NCBI RefSeq assembly: GCF_001428255.1
Contig: NZ_LMRW01000025.1
Span: 233,632-297,631 of the forward strand
Source of the DNA: Agromyces sp. Soil535
GTDB lineage: Bacteria > Actinomycetota > Actinomycetes > Actinomycetales > Microbacteriaceae
DNA: 64,000 nucleotides
Reading direction: 5' to 3'
Under the pieces are notes generated by a model that saw nothing but the letters and a program-made list of their open reading frames with translations, did no database searches and was not told the DNA's origin. A program made the translations under genes and the position numbers. This document shows positions 15,002 to 23,656 of this stretch, one piece after another. The stretch's first letter is position 1; each line of letters starts with the position of its first letter.

Positions 15002-18000
15002 ATGAAGCACAACGTCGTTCGACGAACACTGGCGGGGCTGACCGCCGCCCTCCTCGGTCTCACGGCCGCCGCCACCGCGACCGCGCCCGCGTTCGCGGCG
15101 GTGGACGACCGCCTCGTCGTGAACTACGCGCTCGACGAGACGAGCGGAACCGTCGCGGTCGACGCATCCGGCAACGGCCGCGACGCGACGATCACCGGCG
15201 GGCCGACGCTCACCGGCGGTGAGGGCGTGCGCCTCGACGGTGTCGACGACCACGTCAAGCTGCCGAACGACATCATGGCCGGGCTCACGTCGATCACGGT
15301 GAGCACCGAGGTGCTCATCCGGTCGACGCAGTCGACGCCGTACTTCATCTACGGGCTCGGCAACACGAACTCGTCGGGGGCCGGCAACGGCTACCTGTTC
15401 TCCACGGGCAACGCGTACCGGTCGTCGATCGCCACCGGCAACTGGTCGACCGAGCAGACCGTCAACAGCGGCGCCAACCTGGCCCGCGGCGTGTGGAAGA
15501 CCATCACCTACACGCTCGACGACTCGTCGAACACGGCACGCATCTACCTCGACGGCGTGCAGGTCGCCCAGAACACCAACGTCACCATCACGCCGGGTTC
15601 GATCGGCAACGGCGTGACGACCGCCAACTACCTCGGGCGCTCGGTGTACACCGCCGACAAGTACCTCACGGGAAGCCTGCGCGACTTCCGCATCTACGAC
15701 GTCGCGCTGACCGCCGAAGAGGTGGCCGCGCTCCATCCGTCCGACCAGGTGAAGGTCGACCGCGACCTCGCCGCGCTCGATCTCGGCGACCTGTCCGCCG
15801 TCGAGGGGAACCTGACCCTTCCGGCGACCGGGGCCAACGGTGCGGCCATCTCATGGGCGTCCAGTCACCCCGAGGTCATCTCGGAGACGGGCGCGGTCAC
15901 ACGGCCCGCGGCGGGCGACGGCGACGCATCCGTCACCCTCACCGCCACCGTGTCGAAGGGCGGCGCGAGCGGAACCAAGGACTTCACCGCGACCGTCCTG
16001 GCGGACCCCGACGACCAGAGCGTCGTCGACGCGGCGGCCGCCGGACTCGCCATCACCAACATCGACGACGTGCGCGGCAACCTCACACTGCCCGCCGCGC
16101 CCAAGGGCACCGAGATCTCGTGGTCGTCGTCGACCCCCGAGATCGTCGCGACCGATGGCGTCGTCAACCGGCCCGCGGCCGACACCGACGTGACCCTCAC
16201 CGCCACGGTCACGAGGAACGCCACATCCGCCACCCGCGAATTCGTCGCGAACGTGCCCGCTGCGGTCGAGCTCGACGAGTTCGAGGGCTACGCGTTCGCC
16301 TACTTCACGGGCAACTCACTCGCCGGCGAGAACATCTCCTTCGCGGCGAGCGAGGGCAACAACGCGCTCGACTGGCGGGAGCTCAACGGCGGGCAGCCCA
16401 CACTCACCTCGAACTACGGCACCAAGGGCCTTCGCGATCCGTTCATCATCCGGTCGCCCGAGGGCGACACGTTCTACCTGATCGCCACCGACCTCTCGAT
16501 CGGCAGCGGCACCAGCTGGGATGCCTCGCAGCGCACCGGCAGCCAGTACCTCGAGGTGTGGGAGTCGCGCGACCTCGTGAACTGGTCGGAGCAGCGTCAT
16601 GTCAAGGTCGCGCCCGACACGGCCGGCAACACGTGGGCGCCCGAGGCGTACTACGACGAGACGATCGGCGCCTACGTCGTGTTCTGGGCGTCCAAGCTCT
16701 ACGCCGAGAACGACCCGGGCCACACGGGCAGCACGTACAACAAGATGCTGTACGCCACCACGCGCGACTTCGTCACCTTCAGCGAGCCGCAGATCTGGCA
16801 GGACCAGGGCATGTCGCGCATCGACTCCACGGTGATCAAGGCCGGCGACGTCTACCACCGGTTCACCAAGGACGAGGGCGCAGGCGGCACCGGATGCAGC
16901 GACATCATCCAGGAGACCTCGACCGAGCTGCGCGCCACCCTCGAGGCGTGGACCATGATCGACTCGTGCATCGGACGTGACGCGGGCACGAGCGCCGTCG
17001 AGGGTCCGACCGTGTTCAAGTCGAACCCCGGCGACGTGAACGGCGACAAGTACTACCTCTTCGTCGACGAGTACGGCGGACGCGGCTACATCCCGCTCGA
17101 GACCGCGGACATCGCTAAGCCCGACTGGCAGGTGGCGGCGCAGTACGACCTCCCGGCGAGCCCGCGTCACGGCACCGTCATCCCGGTGACCGCAGCCGAG
17201 CTCGCGGCGTTCTCCGCCGGTCCGCCGCCGGTCGACGCCAACGAGGACGGCGAGATCCTGCGCTATGACTTCACGGATGCCGCGGGCTCGGTCGTCGCCG
17301 ACCGCTCGGGCAACGGGTACGACGGCACGATCGTCGGTGGCGCCACATGGCAGCAGGGCGGTTCGCTCCGCCTCGACGGCACCGACGACTACGTCGACCT
17401 GCCCGACCACATCCTGACGGGCGTCGAGGACCTCACGGTCGAAGCCGAGGTGAAGATCGACGTGGCGCAGTCGGGCTCGTATTTCATCTACGGGCTCGGC
17501 AACACCGACGCATCCGGTGTCGGGAACGGCTACCTGTTCACGACGGGCAACAACTACCGCACGAGCATCGCGTCGGGCAACTGGTCGACCGAGCAGACGG
17601 TCAACTCGGGGGCGCCGCTCACACGTGACCGTTGGGCGCACCTGACGTACACGCTCGAGGGCACCACGGCGAGGCTGTACCTGGATGGCGTCGAGGTCGC
17701 GAAGAACACGAACGTGACGCTCGACCCAGGCGACATCGGCGGCGGGCAGACGTTCGCGAACTACCTCGGCCGCTCGCTGTACAACGCCGACTCCCGGTTC
17801 CGCGGCGAGTTCCGCGAGTTCGCGCTCTACAACCGGGCGCTCAGCGCGAGCGAGGTGGTGTCGCGATCGGGCAACACCTCCGCGCTCGCCGGCGTGACGC
17901 TCGCCGACCCCGACGAGCTGAAGATCGCCCCGATCGTCGATGCCACCGCGCGCACCGTGGTGTTCCCGGTGGTCCCGGGTACGGATGTCACGGAGCTGGC

Positions 18001-19603
18001 GCCGGTGTTCGACGCCGCCGAGGGCGTGACGGTGTCGCCGGCGTCGGGCGACGCGGTCGACCTCAGCGAGCCCGTCACCTACACGCTCACGGCACCCGAC
18101 GGCTCGAACGAGACGTGGAGCATGCAGGCCCGAGTGATGAAGAGCCCGGTGCTGCCGGGACTGTACGCCGACCCGAACATCGCGGTGTTCGGCGACACGT
18201 ACTACATCTACGCCACGACCGACGGCTTCGCCGGCTGGGGTGGGAAGGAGTTCTACGTCTGGAAGTCGAAGGACCTCGTCGACTGGGAGCGCTCAGCCGA
18301 GCCGTTCCTGACGCTCGACGGCGCTGACGGCGACGTGCCCTGGGCGACCGGGAACGCGTGGGCGCCGACCATCATCGAGCGCGACGGCAAGTTCTACTTC
18401 TACTTCAGCGGCCACAACCCGACCGTCAATCGCAAGACCATCGGCGTCGCGGTGGCGGACTCCCCCGAGGGCCAATTCGTCGCGCAGCCCACGGCGATGA
18501 TCACCAACGGCGAGGCGGTGAAGTCGGGGCAGGCGATCGACCCCGCCGCGTTCCGTGACCCGGTGAGCGGCAAGTACTACCTCTTCTGGGGCAACGGCAC
18601 GCCGCTCTTCGCGGAGCTGAACGACGACATGCTCTCGGTCAAGGCGGAGACCATCTCCACGATCAGCGGCCTGACGTCGTTCCGGGAGGGCACGTTCGTG
18701 AACTACCGCGACGGGCTCTACCACCTCACATACTCCATCGACGACACCGGATCGGAGAACTACCGGGTGGGCTACGCGACGGCGACGAGCATCACGGGGC
18801 CGTGGACGTACCGCGGCGTCATCCTGCAGAAGGACACCTCGCTCGGCATCCGCGGCACCGGCCATAGCTCGATCGTCAACGTGCCCGGCACCGATGACTG
18901 GTACATCGCCTACCACCGGTTCGCGATGCCCGACGGCAACGGCACCAACCGCGAGACGACGATCGACCGGATCGAGTTCGACGAGAACGGCCTGATGAAG
19001 ACCGTGACGCCGACGCTCGAGAGCGTGGACCCGCAGACGGTGGTCGACCCCGAACCGCTCGCGGTCGCGATCGGGGGCGAAGCCGAGGTCGGCCAGACGC
19101 TCTCCGCCGGGGTCGCCGATCCGTGGACGGCGTCGAGCTACCGCTGGACCCGTGACGGTGTCGAGATCCCGGATGCCGCGGGCGCCGAGTACCCGCTCAC
19201 CGACGCGGATCTCGGAGCCGTGATCGGCGTGGAGGTGACGGCATCCAAGCCGCTGTGGAGCCCGGCGACCGCGTCGGCGGAGGTCGGACCCGTGCGGCCC
19301 GCGCCGACGGCGCCGGAGCAGCCTACTGCCCCGATGGTGTCGGGTGGCCCGTCGTCCGTGACCGTGCGCTGGGAGGCGCCCGCCGATGGCGGCGCGCCGA
19401 TCACCGGCTACACGGTGACGTTGACGCCCAAGTCCATTGACTTCCCGACGGTGGTGAAGGAAGTCGGCGGCGCATCCCTGATGGTGACCTTCACCGACCT
19501 GCAGTACGGCGCGAAGTACCGCGCGACGATCGTGGCGGACAACGAGGTCGGCTCCTCGCCGGCGTCGGCCGCGTCGGCGGAGATCCTGGTCAGGAAGAAG
19601 TAG
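15002..19603 (+). CDS. Large secreted protein with two GH43 domains and two LamG domains
   Basis: 1533 residues. A signal peptide (about 1-35, ending AFA-AVDD) is followed by LamG/concanavalin-like domain 1 (about 39-245), two short Ig-like modules (about 250-335 and 340-420), GH43 domain 1 (about 425-735, with LRDPFI and WAPEAYYD), LamG 2 (about 743-953), a small beta module (about 960-1044), GH43 domain 2 (about 1048-1336, with GLYADPNI and WAPTIIE), an Ig-like module (about 1350-1430) and a C-terminal fibronectin III domain. The two LamG copies are near-duplicates (both contain IYGLGNT and NWSTEQTVNSGA). The enzyme probably trims arabinose or xylose side chains of plant cell wall polysaccharides outside the cell. 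It is transcribed alone, behind a LacI-type operator. Confidence 0.85.
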   Translation: MKHNVVRRTLAGLTAALLGLTAAATATAPAFAAVDDRLVVNYALDETSGTVAVDASGNGRDATITGGPTLTGGEGVRLDGVDDHVKLPNDIMAGLTSITVSTEVLIRSTQSTPYFIYGLGNTNSSGAGNGYLFSTGNAYRSSIATGNWSTEQTVNSGANLARGVWKTITYTLDDSSNTARIYLDGVQVAQNTNVTITPGSIGNGVTTANYLGRSVYTADKYLTGSLRDFRIYDVALTAEEVAALHPSDQVKVDRDLAALDLGDLSAVEGNLTLPATGANGAAISWASSHPEVISETGAVTRPAAGDGDASVTLTATVSKGGASGTKDFTATVLADPDDQSVVDAAAAGLAITNIDDVRGNLTLPAAPKGTEISWSSSTPEIVATDGVVNRPAADTDVTLTATVTRNATSATREFVANVPAAVELDEFEGYAFAYFTGNSLAGENISFAASEGNNALDWRELNGGQPTLTSNYGTKGLRDPFIIRSPEGDTFYLIATDLSIGSGTSWDASQRTGSQYLEVWESRDLVNWSEQRHVKVAPDTAGNTWAPEAYYDETIGAYVVFWASKLYAENDPGHTGSTYNKMLYATTRDFVTFSEPQIWQDQGMSRIDSTVIKAGDVYHRFTKDEGAGGTGCSDIIQETSTELRATLEAWTMIDSCIGRDAGTSAVEGPTVFKSNPGDVNGDKYYLFVDEYGGRGYIPLETADIAKPDWQVAAQYDLPASPRHGTVIPVTAAELAAFSAGPPPVDANEDGEILRYDFTDAAGSVVADRSGNGYDGTIVGGATWQQGGSLRLDGTDDYVDLPDHILTGVEDLTVEAEVKIDVAQSGSYFIYGLGNTDASGVGNGYLFTTGNNYRTSIASGNWSTEQTVNSGAPLTRDRWAHLTYTLEGTTARLYLDGVEVAKNTNVTLDPGDIGGGQTFANYLGRSLYNADSRFRGEFREFALYNRALSASEVVSRSGNTSALAGVTLADPDELKIAPIVDATARTVVFPVVPGTDVTELAPVFDAAEGVTVSPASGDAVDLSEPVTYTLTAPDGSNETWSMQARVMKSPVLPGLYADPNIAVFGDTYYIYATTDGFAGWGGKEFYVWKSKDLVDWERSAEPFLTLDGADGDVPWATGNAWAPTIIERDGKFYFYFSGHNPTVNRKTIGVAVADSPEGQFVAQPTAMITNGEAVKSGQAIDPAAFRDPVSGKYYLFWGNGTPLFAELNDDMLSVKAETISTISGLTSFREGTFVNYRDGLYHLTYSIDDTGSENYRVGYATATSITGPWTYRGVILQKDTSLGIRGTGHSSIVNVPGTDDWYIAYHRFAMPDGNGTNRETTIDRIEFDENGLMKTVTPTLESVDPQTVVDPEPLAVAIGGEAEVGQTLSAGVADPWTASSYRWTRDGVEIPDAAGAEYPLTDADLGAVIGVEVTASKPLWSPATASAEVGPVRPAPTAPEQPTAPMVSGGPSSVTVRWEAPADGGAPITGYTVTLTPKSIDFPTVVKEVGGASLMVTFTDLQYGAKYRATIVADNEVGSSPASAASAEILVRKK

Positions 19604-19614
19604 CGGGTTCGCAC

Positions 19615-19653
19615 AGGAAGGGCGGGGCGACCTCCGGTCGTCTCGCCCTTCCT
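19615..19653. terminator. Hairpin after the GH43 gene
   Basis: AGGAAGGGCGGGGCGA pairs with TCGTCTCGCCCTTCCT (16 bp with G-T wobbles) eleven bases past the stop. A short loop lies between the arms, with no long T tract. Confidence 0.75.
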
Positions 19654-19718
19654 GGGAGTTCCGGCATGGCAGGCCCGAAGGCCCATAGCCGGCCGAACGA
19701 CGCGCCTACGGTCGGTGC

Positions 19719-20048
19719 ATGGAGATCCTCAACATCCATGCGGTGGCGCCCTACGACCCCGAGCGGTTCGTCGCACAGGCTCTCGCCGGGAGCGAGCAGG
19801 GCAACGTGCGCATCATCCGGTTGAGCCCCGGGCAGGACCTGCCGCCGCACACGCACGGCGACTCCGACCTGTTCCTCTTCGTCGTCGAGGGGGAGGGGCT
19901 GATCGAGACCGAGGCGGGTCCGCGCCCGTTCCCCGCGGGGTTCCTCGCGCAGCTGCGGGGGAGCGAGGAGTTGCGCGTGTCCAACCCGGGCCACGAGGGA
20001 ATGACGCTGCTCGCCTTCTTCGCGCCGCCGTTCCCGCCCGCGGCCTGA
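19719..20048 (+). CDS. Small cupin-domain protein
   Basis: 109 residues, a single cupin beta-barrel. Metal-binding candidates sit in PPHTHGDSDLFLFVVEGEG (His-X-His then a distal acidic residue), and the second motif is weak. Such small cupins can be quercetinase- or isomerase-like, or sensors. There is no signal peptide. It stands alone between the GH43 terminator and a MarR gene in the same orientation; a functional link to either is not shown. Confidence 0.7.
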   Translation: MEILNIHAVAPYDPERFVAQALAGSEQGNVRIIRLSPGQDLPPHTHGDSDLFLFVVEGEGLIETEAGPRPFPAGFLAQLRGSEELRVSNPGHEGMTLLAFFAPPFPPAA

Positions 20049-20123
20049 GAAGTTCGGAGCGACGCACGTCATTTGCGGTTGCCGGTGTGGGATGAAGGTG
20101 CCTTGCCGGGATACCGTCGAGGT

Positions 20124-20630
20124 ATGCCCCCCAGCGCGCGGGATCGCGATGACGAGGTCGACCTGATCATCGACGCATGGTCACGCCGCCTTCCCGATGT
20201 CGACCTGACCCCACTGGACGTGATGTCGCGCCTCCGGCGCGTGTCGAACCGACTCGGCCGACTGCGAGCGAACGCCTTCAGCGGCGCCGGGCTTGCGGCA
20301 TGGGAGTTCGACGTGCTTGCGGCGCTGGGACGAGCAGAACCTCCGCACGAGCTCAGTCCCGCTCAACTGATCGAAGCCACCATGATCGGGAGCGCGGCGA
20401 TGACCAATCGACTCGAGAACCTGTCGCGTCGCGGCCTCGTCGAGCGGCGCCCCAACCCGCGAGACAGGCGCAGCGTGCTCGTGCGCCTCACCTCCGAAGG
20501 GGCGATGCGCGTGGATGAGGCCATGCGGCGACTCGCGCAGCGTGAAGCCGAGGAGTTGCGCGGCCTCACCCGTGAGGAGCAGGCGACGCTGGCCAGATTG
20601 TTGCGTCGCCTCGCGGAGGGCTCCGAGTAG
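20124..20630 (+). CDS. MarR-family transcriptional regulator
   Basis: About 168 residues from the ATG at 20124; an in-frame ATG at 20073 would add 17 residues without conservation. The winged helix spans about 60-130, with SPAQLIEATMIGSAAMTNRLENLSRRGLVERRPNPRDRRSVLVRLT, the usual MarR recognition helix and wing (DRRS). Helices at both ends would dimerise it. Its target is unclear; neighbours are the cupin gene upstream and the DUF151 nuclease gene downstream, both on the same strand. Confidence 0.85.
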   Translation: MPPSARDRDDEVDLIIDAWSRRLPDVDLTPLDVMSRLRRVSNRLGRLRANAFSGAGLAAWEFDVLAALGRAEPPHELSPAQLIEATMIGSAAMTNRLENLSRRGLVERRPNPRDRRSVLVRLTSEGAMRVDEAMRRLAQREAEELRGLTREEQATLARLLRRLAEGSE

Positions 20631-20735
20631 GTCGCGGATCGATCGCAGCTCAGTGGCATCCGCCAACTCGCGGGCGCGCCCTCGACGCCCCGACATACGA
20701 TGGAGTGTCACCCCGATCGTTCGACGGGAGTCGCC

Positions 20736-21242
20736 ATGGTTCAGGTCCGCGTACTCGGCATCGCGCTCGACGCTGCGCGGCAGCACATCGTCCTCCTGAA
20801 GCCCCTGCTCGAGGAGCCGGGCACTGGGCGCATCCTGCCGATCTGGATCGGCGAACAGGAGGCGACCTCCATCCTCATCGCCCTCGGGGGCGGGGAGGCG
20901 CCGCGGCCGCTGTCGCACGACCTCATGAAGACGCTGCTCGAGACGCTGGGTGCCGAGGTCGAGAAGGTGGAGGTGACCCGCATCGAGGACGGCACCTTTT
21001 TCGCCGAGATCACCCTGACGACGCCCTCGGGCCGTCGGGTGGTCGATGCGCGCCCGTCGGACTCCGTCGCGCTCGCCGTGCGGTTCCAGGCACCGATCTG
21101 GGTCGCCGACGAGCTGCTGGACGAGGCGGGTATCCCGGCCGAGATGGTCGACCAGGGCTCCGATGAGGAGGAGGAGAAGGAGAAGCTCGACGAGTTCAAG
21201 CGATTCCTCGAGGACGTGGATCCGGAGGACTTCCAGGGCTGA
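20736..21242 (+). CDS. Bifunctional nuclease family protein (DUF151)
   Basis: 168 residues from the ATG at 20736 (GGGAG at 20725). The DUF151 core runs from VRVLGIALDAARQHIVLLKP through LPIWIGEQEA and RPLSHDLM to VDARPSDSVALAVR. It is followed by an acidic Glu/Lys-rich tail (about 140-168, EEEEKEKLDEFKRFLEDVDPEDFQG). In actinobacteria this family is usually a conserved single-copy gene. The last 67 bases, covering the acidic tail and stop, are repeated exactly 1.1 kb downstream (22263-22329). Confidence 0.85.
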   Translation: MVQVRVLGIALDAARQHIVLLKPLLEEPGTGRILPIWIGEQEATSILIALGGGEAPRPLSHDLMKTLLETLGAEVEKVEVTRIEDGTFFAEITLTTPSGRRVVDARPSDSVALAVRFQAPIWVADELLDEAGIPAEMVDQGSDEEEEKEKLDEFKRFLEDVDPEDFQG

Positions 21243-21244
21243 CG
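21178..21244 (+). repeat. 67-bp direct repeat, copy A (3' end of the DUF151 gene)
   Basis: Positions 21178-21244 are identical to 22263-22329. Copy A is the genuine 3' end of the DUF151 gene plus two bases after the stop. The repeats flank the K+ channel gene. Confidence 0.95.
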
Positions 21245-21279
21245 GGAGGCACCATGGGGCATCCGGAGGGATCAGCGAC

Positions 21280-22185
21280 GTGAGTTGGATCTGGACTGTG
21301 GCCGGTGTGGTCCTCATCGCGATCGGCCTCAACGAGGTCTTCCATACGGTCCTGCACCCCACGGGTCGTGGACGCCTCACCCACGTGGTTGCGAACACGA
21401 CCTGGCGGCTGTCGTCAGGATTGGGACGGAGGGGTCGCTCGGTCGCCGGTCCGCTCGCCATGGTTGCCGTCGTGACGCTCTGGGCGGCGCTCCAGCTCGT
21501 GGGGTGGACGCTCGTCTACCTCCCGCATGTGCCCTCGGAGTTCGCCTACCCACCCGAGATCCGACCGGAGACTCATCCTCAGATCGTCGAGGCGTTCTAC
21601 TACTCAGCGGTCAGCATGGCCACGCTGGGCCTCGGCGACGTGTACCCGATCAACCCGTGGCTGCGCCTCTTCGCACCATTTCAGGCGTTGATGGGGTTCG
21701 CCCTGCTGACGGCAGCGGTGTCGTGGTTCATCGAGCTCTATCCGGGGCTCGGCCGACGTCGTGCACTCGCGTTGCGGATCGCGCTGATGGAGCGGGCGGA
21801 CATGGCACGTTACTTGAGCGAGATGGAACCGGTGTTGGCCAGCGCGCTGCTCGATCCGCTGACCGCCGATCTCGCACAGTCGCGCGTGGACCTGTGGCAG
21901 AACGCCGAGTCGTACTACTTCACCGAGGACGACCCCGACACCTCCCTCGCGGCCAAGCTCCCGTACGGCCTCCACCTGGCGAGGGTCGCTCGGCGCTCGC
22001 CCGATGACACCGTTCGGAGCAGCGGACACATGCTCGAGGCCGGGATCGACGACTTCGCCCGCGTCCTCCGCAACCGGTTCATTCGCACCGGCGAGGGCAC
22101 CGACGAAATCCTGCGGGAGTACGCCCGTCAACACCGGCAGCCGCCGGCGTCACCGGGCGAAGCCCCGGAATCGTCGGCGGGCTGA
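21280..22185 (+). CDS. Two-transmembrane potassium channel family protein
   Basis: 301 residues from the GTG at 21280, which follows GGAGGG at 21265. N-terminal hydrophobic segments (about 2-17 and 50-75) are followed by a pore loop SAVSMATLGLGDVYP. Its TLGLGD filter replaces the usual TVGYGD, then comes a second membrane helix (about 135-160). The soluble C-terminal half (about 165-301) is helical and carries no recognisable RCK domain. The variant filter leaves ion selectivity open. The gene lies exactly between two copies of the DUF151 3' end, as if inserted there. Confidence 0.78.
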   Translation: MSWIWTVAGVVLIAIGLNEVFHTVLHPTGRGRLTHVVANTTWRLSSGLGRRGRSVAGPLAMVAVVTLWAALQLVGWTLVYLPHVPSEFAYPPEIRPETHPQIVEAFYYSAVSMATLGLGDVYPINPWLRLFAPFQALMGFALLTAAVSWFIELYPGLGRRRALALRIALMERADMARYLSEMEPVLASALLDPLTADLAQSRVDLWQNAESYYFTEDDPDTSLAAKLPYGLHLARVARRSPDDTVRSSGHMLEAGIDDFARVLRNRFIRTGEGTDEILREYARQHRQPPASPGEAPESSAG

Positions 22186-22233
22186 GGAACGAGGCCAGGC
22201 GTGGACCGGGCGCGGGCGACGCGAGAGGGCGGC

Positions 22234-22260
22234 GGGCTCGCCGCGGCATCCGCTGACCAA
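22234..22260 (+). repeat. 27-bp direct repeat, copy A
   Basis: The bases at 22234-22260 recur exactly at 23582-23608. Copy A lies two bases before copy B of the 67-bp repeat, so the segment 22234-22329 is a patchwork of two sequences found elsewhere in this neighbourhood. Confidence 0.9.
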
Positions 22261-22262
22261 GG

Positions 22263-22329
22263 AGGAGAAGCTCGACGAGTTCAAGCGATTCCTCGAGGAC
22301 GTGGATCCGGAGGACTTCCAGGGCTGACG
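22263..22329 (+). pseudogene. 67-bp direct repeat, copy B (orphan DUF151 tail)
   Basis: An exact second copy of the DUF151 3' end encodes EKLDEFKRFLEDVDPEDFQG and a stop, without any DUF151 domain upstream. No start or ribosome site gives it a sensible protein. The rest of 22186-22364 holds no gene. Confidence 0.85.
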
Positions 22330-22364
22330 TCGCCCCGGGCGGGCGCGCCCTGGTCACGGGCGAG

Positions 22365-22949
22365 TCACCGGATGACGCGGTAGCGGAGGTGCGTCGCGGT
22401 ATCCGTGCTGATCACCTCCGTTCGCTCGAGCTTCACGTGCTCGTCGAGCGAGTCGCCGTCGCCGAACAGCGGCGTGCCGCTGCCGAAGAGCACCGGCATG
22501 AGGTGGATCGAGATCTCGTCCACGAGCCCTGCGCGGAGGTACTGCCGTGCGATGTCGGCGCCGCCCATGATGCCGATGTCGGCGTCGCCGGCGGTCGTGC
22601 GCGCGGCATCGAGCGCGCTCCGGATGTCGCCAACGAAGGTGTAGACCCCGTCGGCAGGCACCTCGTCGGGCGTGCCATGACTGACGACGAACAACGGGAT
22701 GCGGGCGGGGCCGGTCGGGCCATCCGCTCCCCACCACGTGATCGAGTTGTCGTAGGTGCGGCGGCCCCCGATGACCGCGCCGAGGCTCGCACCGGCGCGC
22801 TCGAGCAGTGCGCGGTCCTGGTCGTCGCCGGCGAAGGCCCAGTCGTGCAGCACCTCGCCGCCGACGCCCATCCCCTCGTCGACGGTCATGCCGCTCGCCG
22901 AGATGAAGCCGTCGAGCGACATACTGATGTCGAAGATGACCTTGCCCAT
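22365..22949 (-). CDS. RibD C-terminal/dihydrofolate reductase-like protein
   Basis: 194 residues from the ATG at 22949, preceded by GAGGGGAACATC. KVIFDISMSLDGFISA at the start, GAVIGGRRTYDN, and GIMGGADIARQYLRAGLVDEISIHLMPVLFGSGTPLF in the second half are the hallmarks of the DHFR-like RibD_C family (NADPH-dependent reductase fold). Many such actinobacterial paralogs have no known substrate. It is divergent from the SRPBCC gene at 23086, with 136 bases between them for both promoters. Confidence 0.85.
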   Translation of the reverse strand: MGKVIFDISMSLDGFISASGMTVDEGMGVGGEVLHDWAFAGDDQDRALLERAGASLGAVIGGRRTYDNSITWWGADGPTGPARIPLFVVSHGTPDEVPADGVYTFVGDIRSALDAARTTAGDADIGIMGGADIARQYLRAGLVDEISIHLMPVLFGSGTPLFGDGDSLDEHVKLERTEVISTDTATHLRYRVIR

Positions 22950-23085
22950 GATGTTCCCCTCTCGTTCGCTCGATCTCTTCTCACTCACGCGTCGAACGGG
23001 GGGTGCCCGAGATCGACACGGAATAGGGCGCAGACCTACGCAGTTGCCTCCCTCAGACTCTGCACGTGGCTGATAGGGGACGACG

Positions 23086-23568
23086 ATGGCCGATGATGCC
23101 AGGCACGAGACGATCGTGGTGACGCGGGATCTCGAGTTGCCTCCGCCGACCATCTTCGCGGGCTTCGCCGATGACGCGGTGAGGCGGCGTTGGTTCCGGC
23201 TGCCAGGATCGGATGCCTCGTACGAAGCCGAGTTCCGGGTGGCCGGCGGCGAGTCGGCGCGGAGCACCTTCCGGCACCTCGACGGCCGCACGGAGGAGCT
23301 CGAGTACCGCTCGCGCTACATCGACCTCACGACCGACCGGCGGATCGTGTACGCCTATGAGTCCATCGTCGACGGTCTCGTGCGCTGGGCGTCGCTCGTG
23401 ACGGTCGAGCTCGCAGAGAACGCCGGCGGCGGCACCAGGCTGAACTGGACCGAGCAGGTCGCGTTCCTGAAGGCCTCCGGAGACGGCAGTGCCGACCTTC
23501 CACACCTGCGCGGCGCAATCGCGCTCCGACTGAACGGTCTCGCTGCAGCACTCGCATCCGCGGCGTGA
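23086..23568 (+). CDS. SRPBCC/AHSA1-type protein
   Basis: 160 residues. TIVVTRDLELPPPTIFAGFADDAVRRRWF at the N-terminus, a central TFRHLDGRTEELEYRSRY and GTRLNWTEQVAFL near the end follow the activator-of-Hsp90-like START fold. It would bind a hydrophobic ligand in a deep pocket. The ATG is preceded by AGGGGACGACG. Divergence from the RibD-like gene suggests a shared promoter region. A biochemical role cannot be assigned. Confidence 0.8.
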   Translation: MADDARHETIVVTRDLELPPPTIFAGFADDAVRRRWFRLPGSDASYEAEFRVAGGESARSTFRHLDGRTEELEYRSRYIDLTTDRRIVYAYESIVDGLVRWASLVTVELAENAGGGTRLNWTEQVAFLKASGDGSADLPHLRGAIALRLNGLAAALASAA

Positions 23569-23581
23569 GCGTCGCCCTCTT

Positions 23582-23608
23582 GGGCTCGCCGCGGCATCCG
23601 CTGACCAA
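23582..23608 (+). repeat. 27-bp direct repeat, copy B
   Basis: Identical to 22234-22260. It lies in the short gap between the SRPBCC and hydrolase genes and contains GCGGCATCCG, the favourite word of this genome, but the match extends well beyond it. Confidence 0.9.
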
Positions 23609-23656
23609 TATGGCCTTTTGCAGCGCGCGCGCCGCGCGACCGGAAGAATGGCCGAC

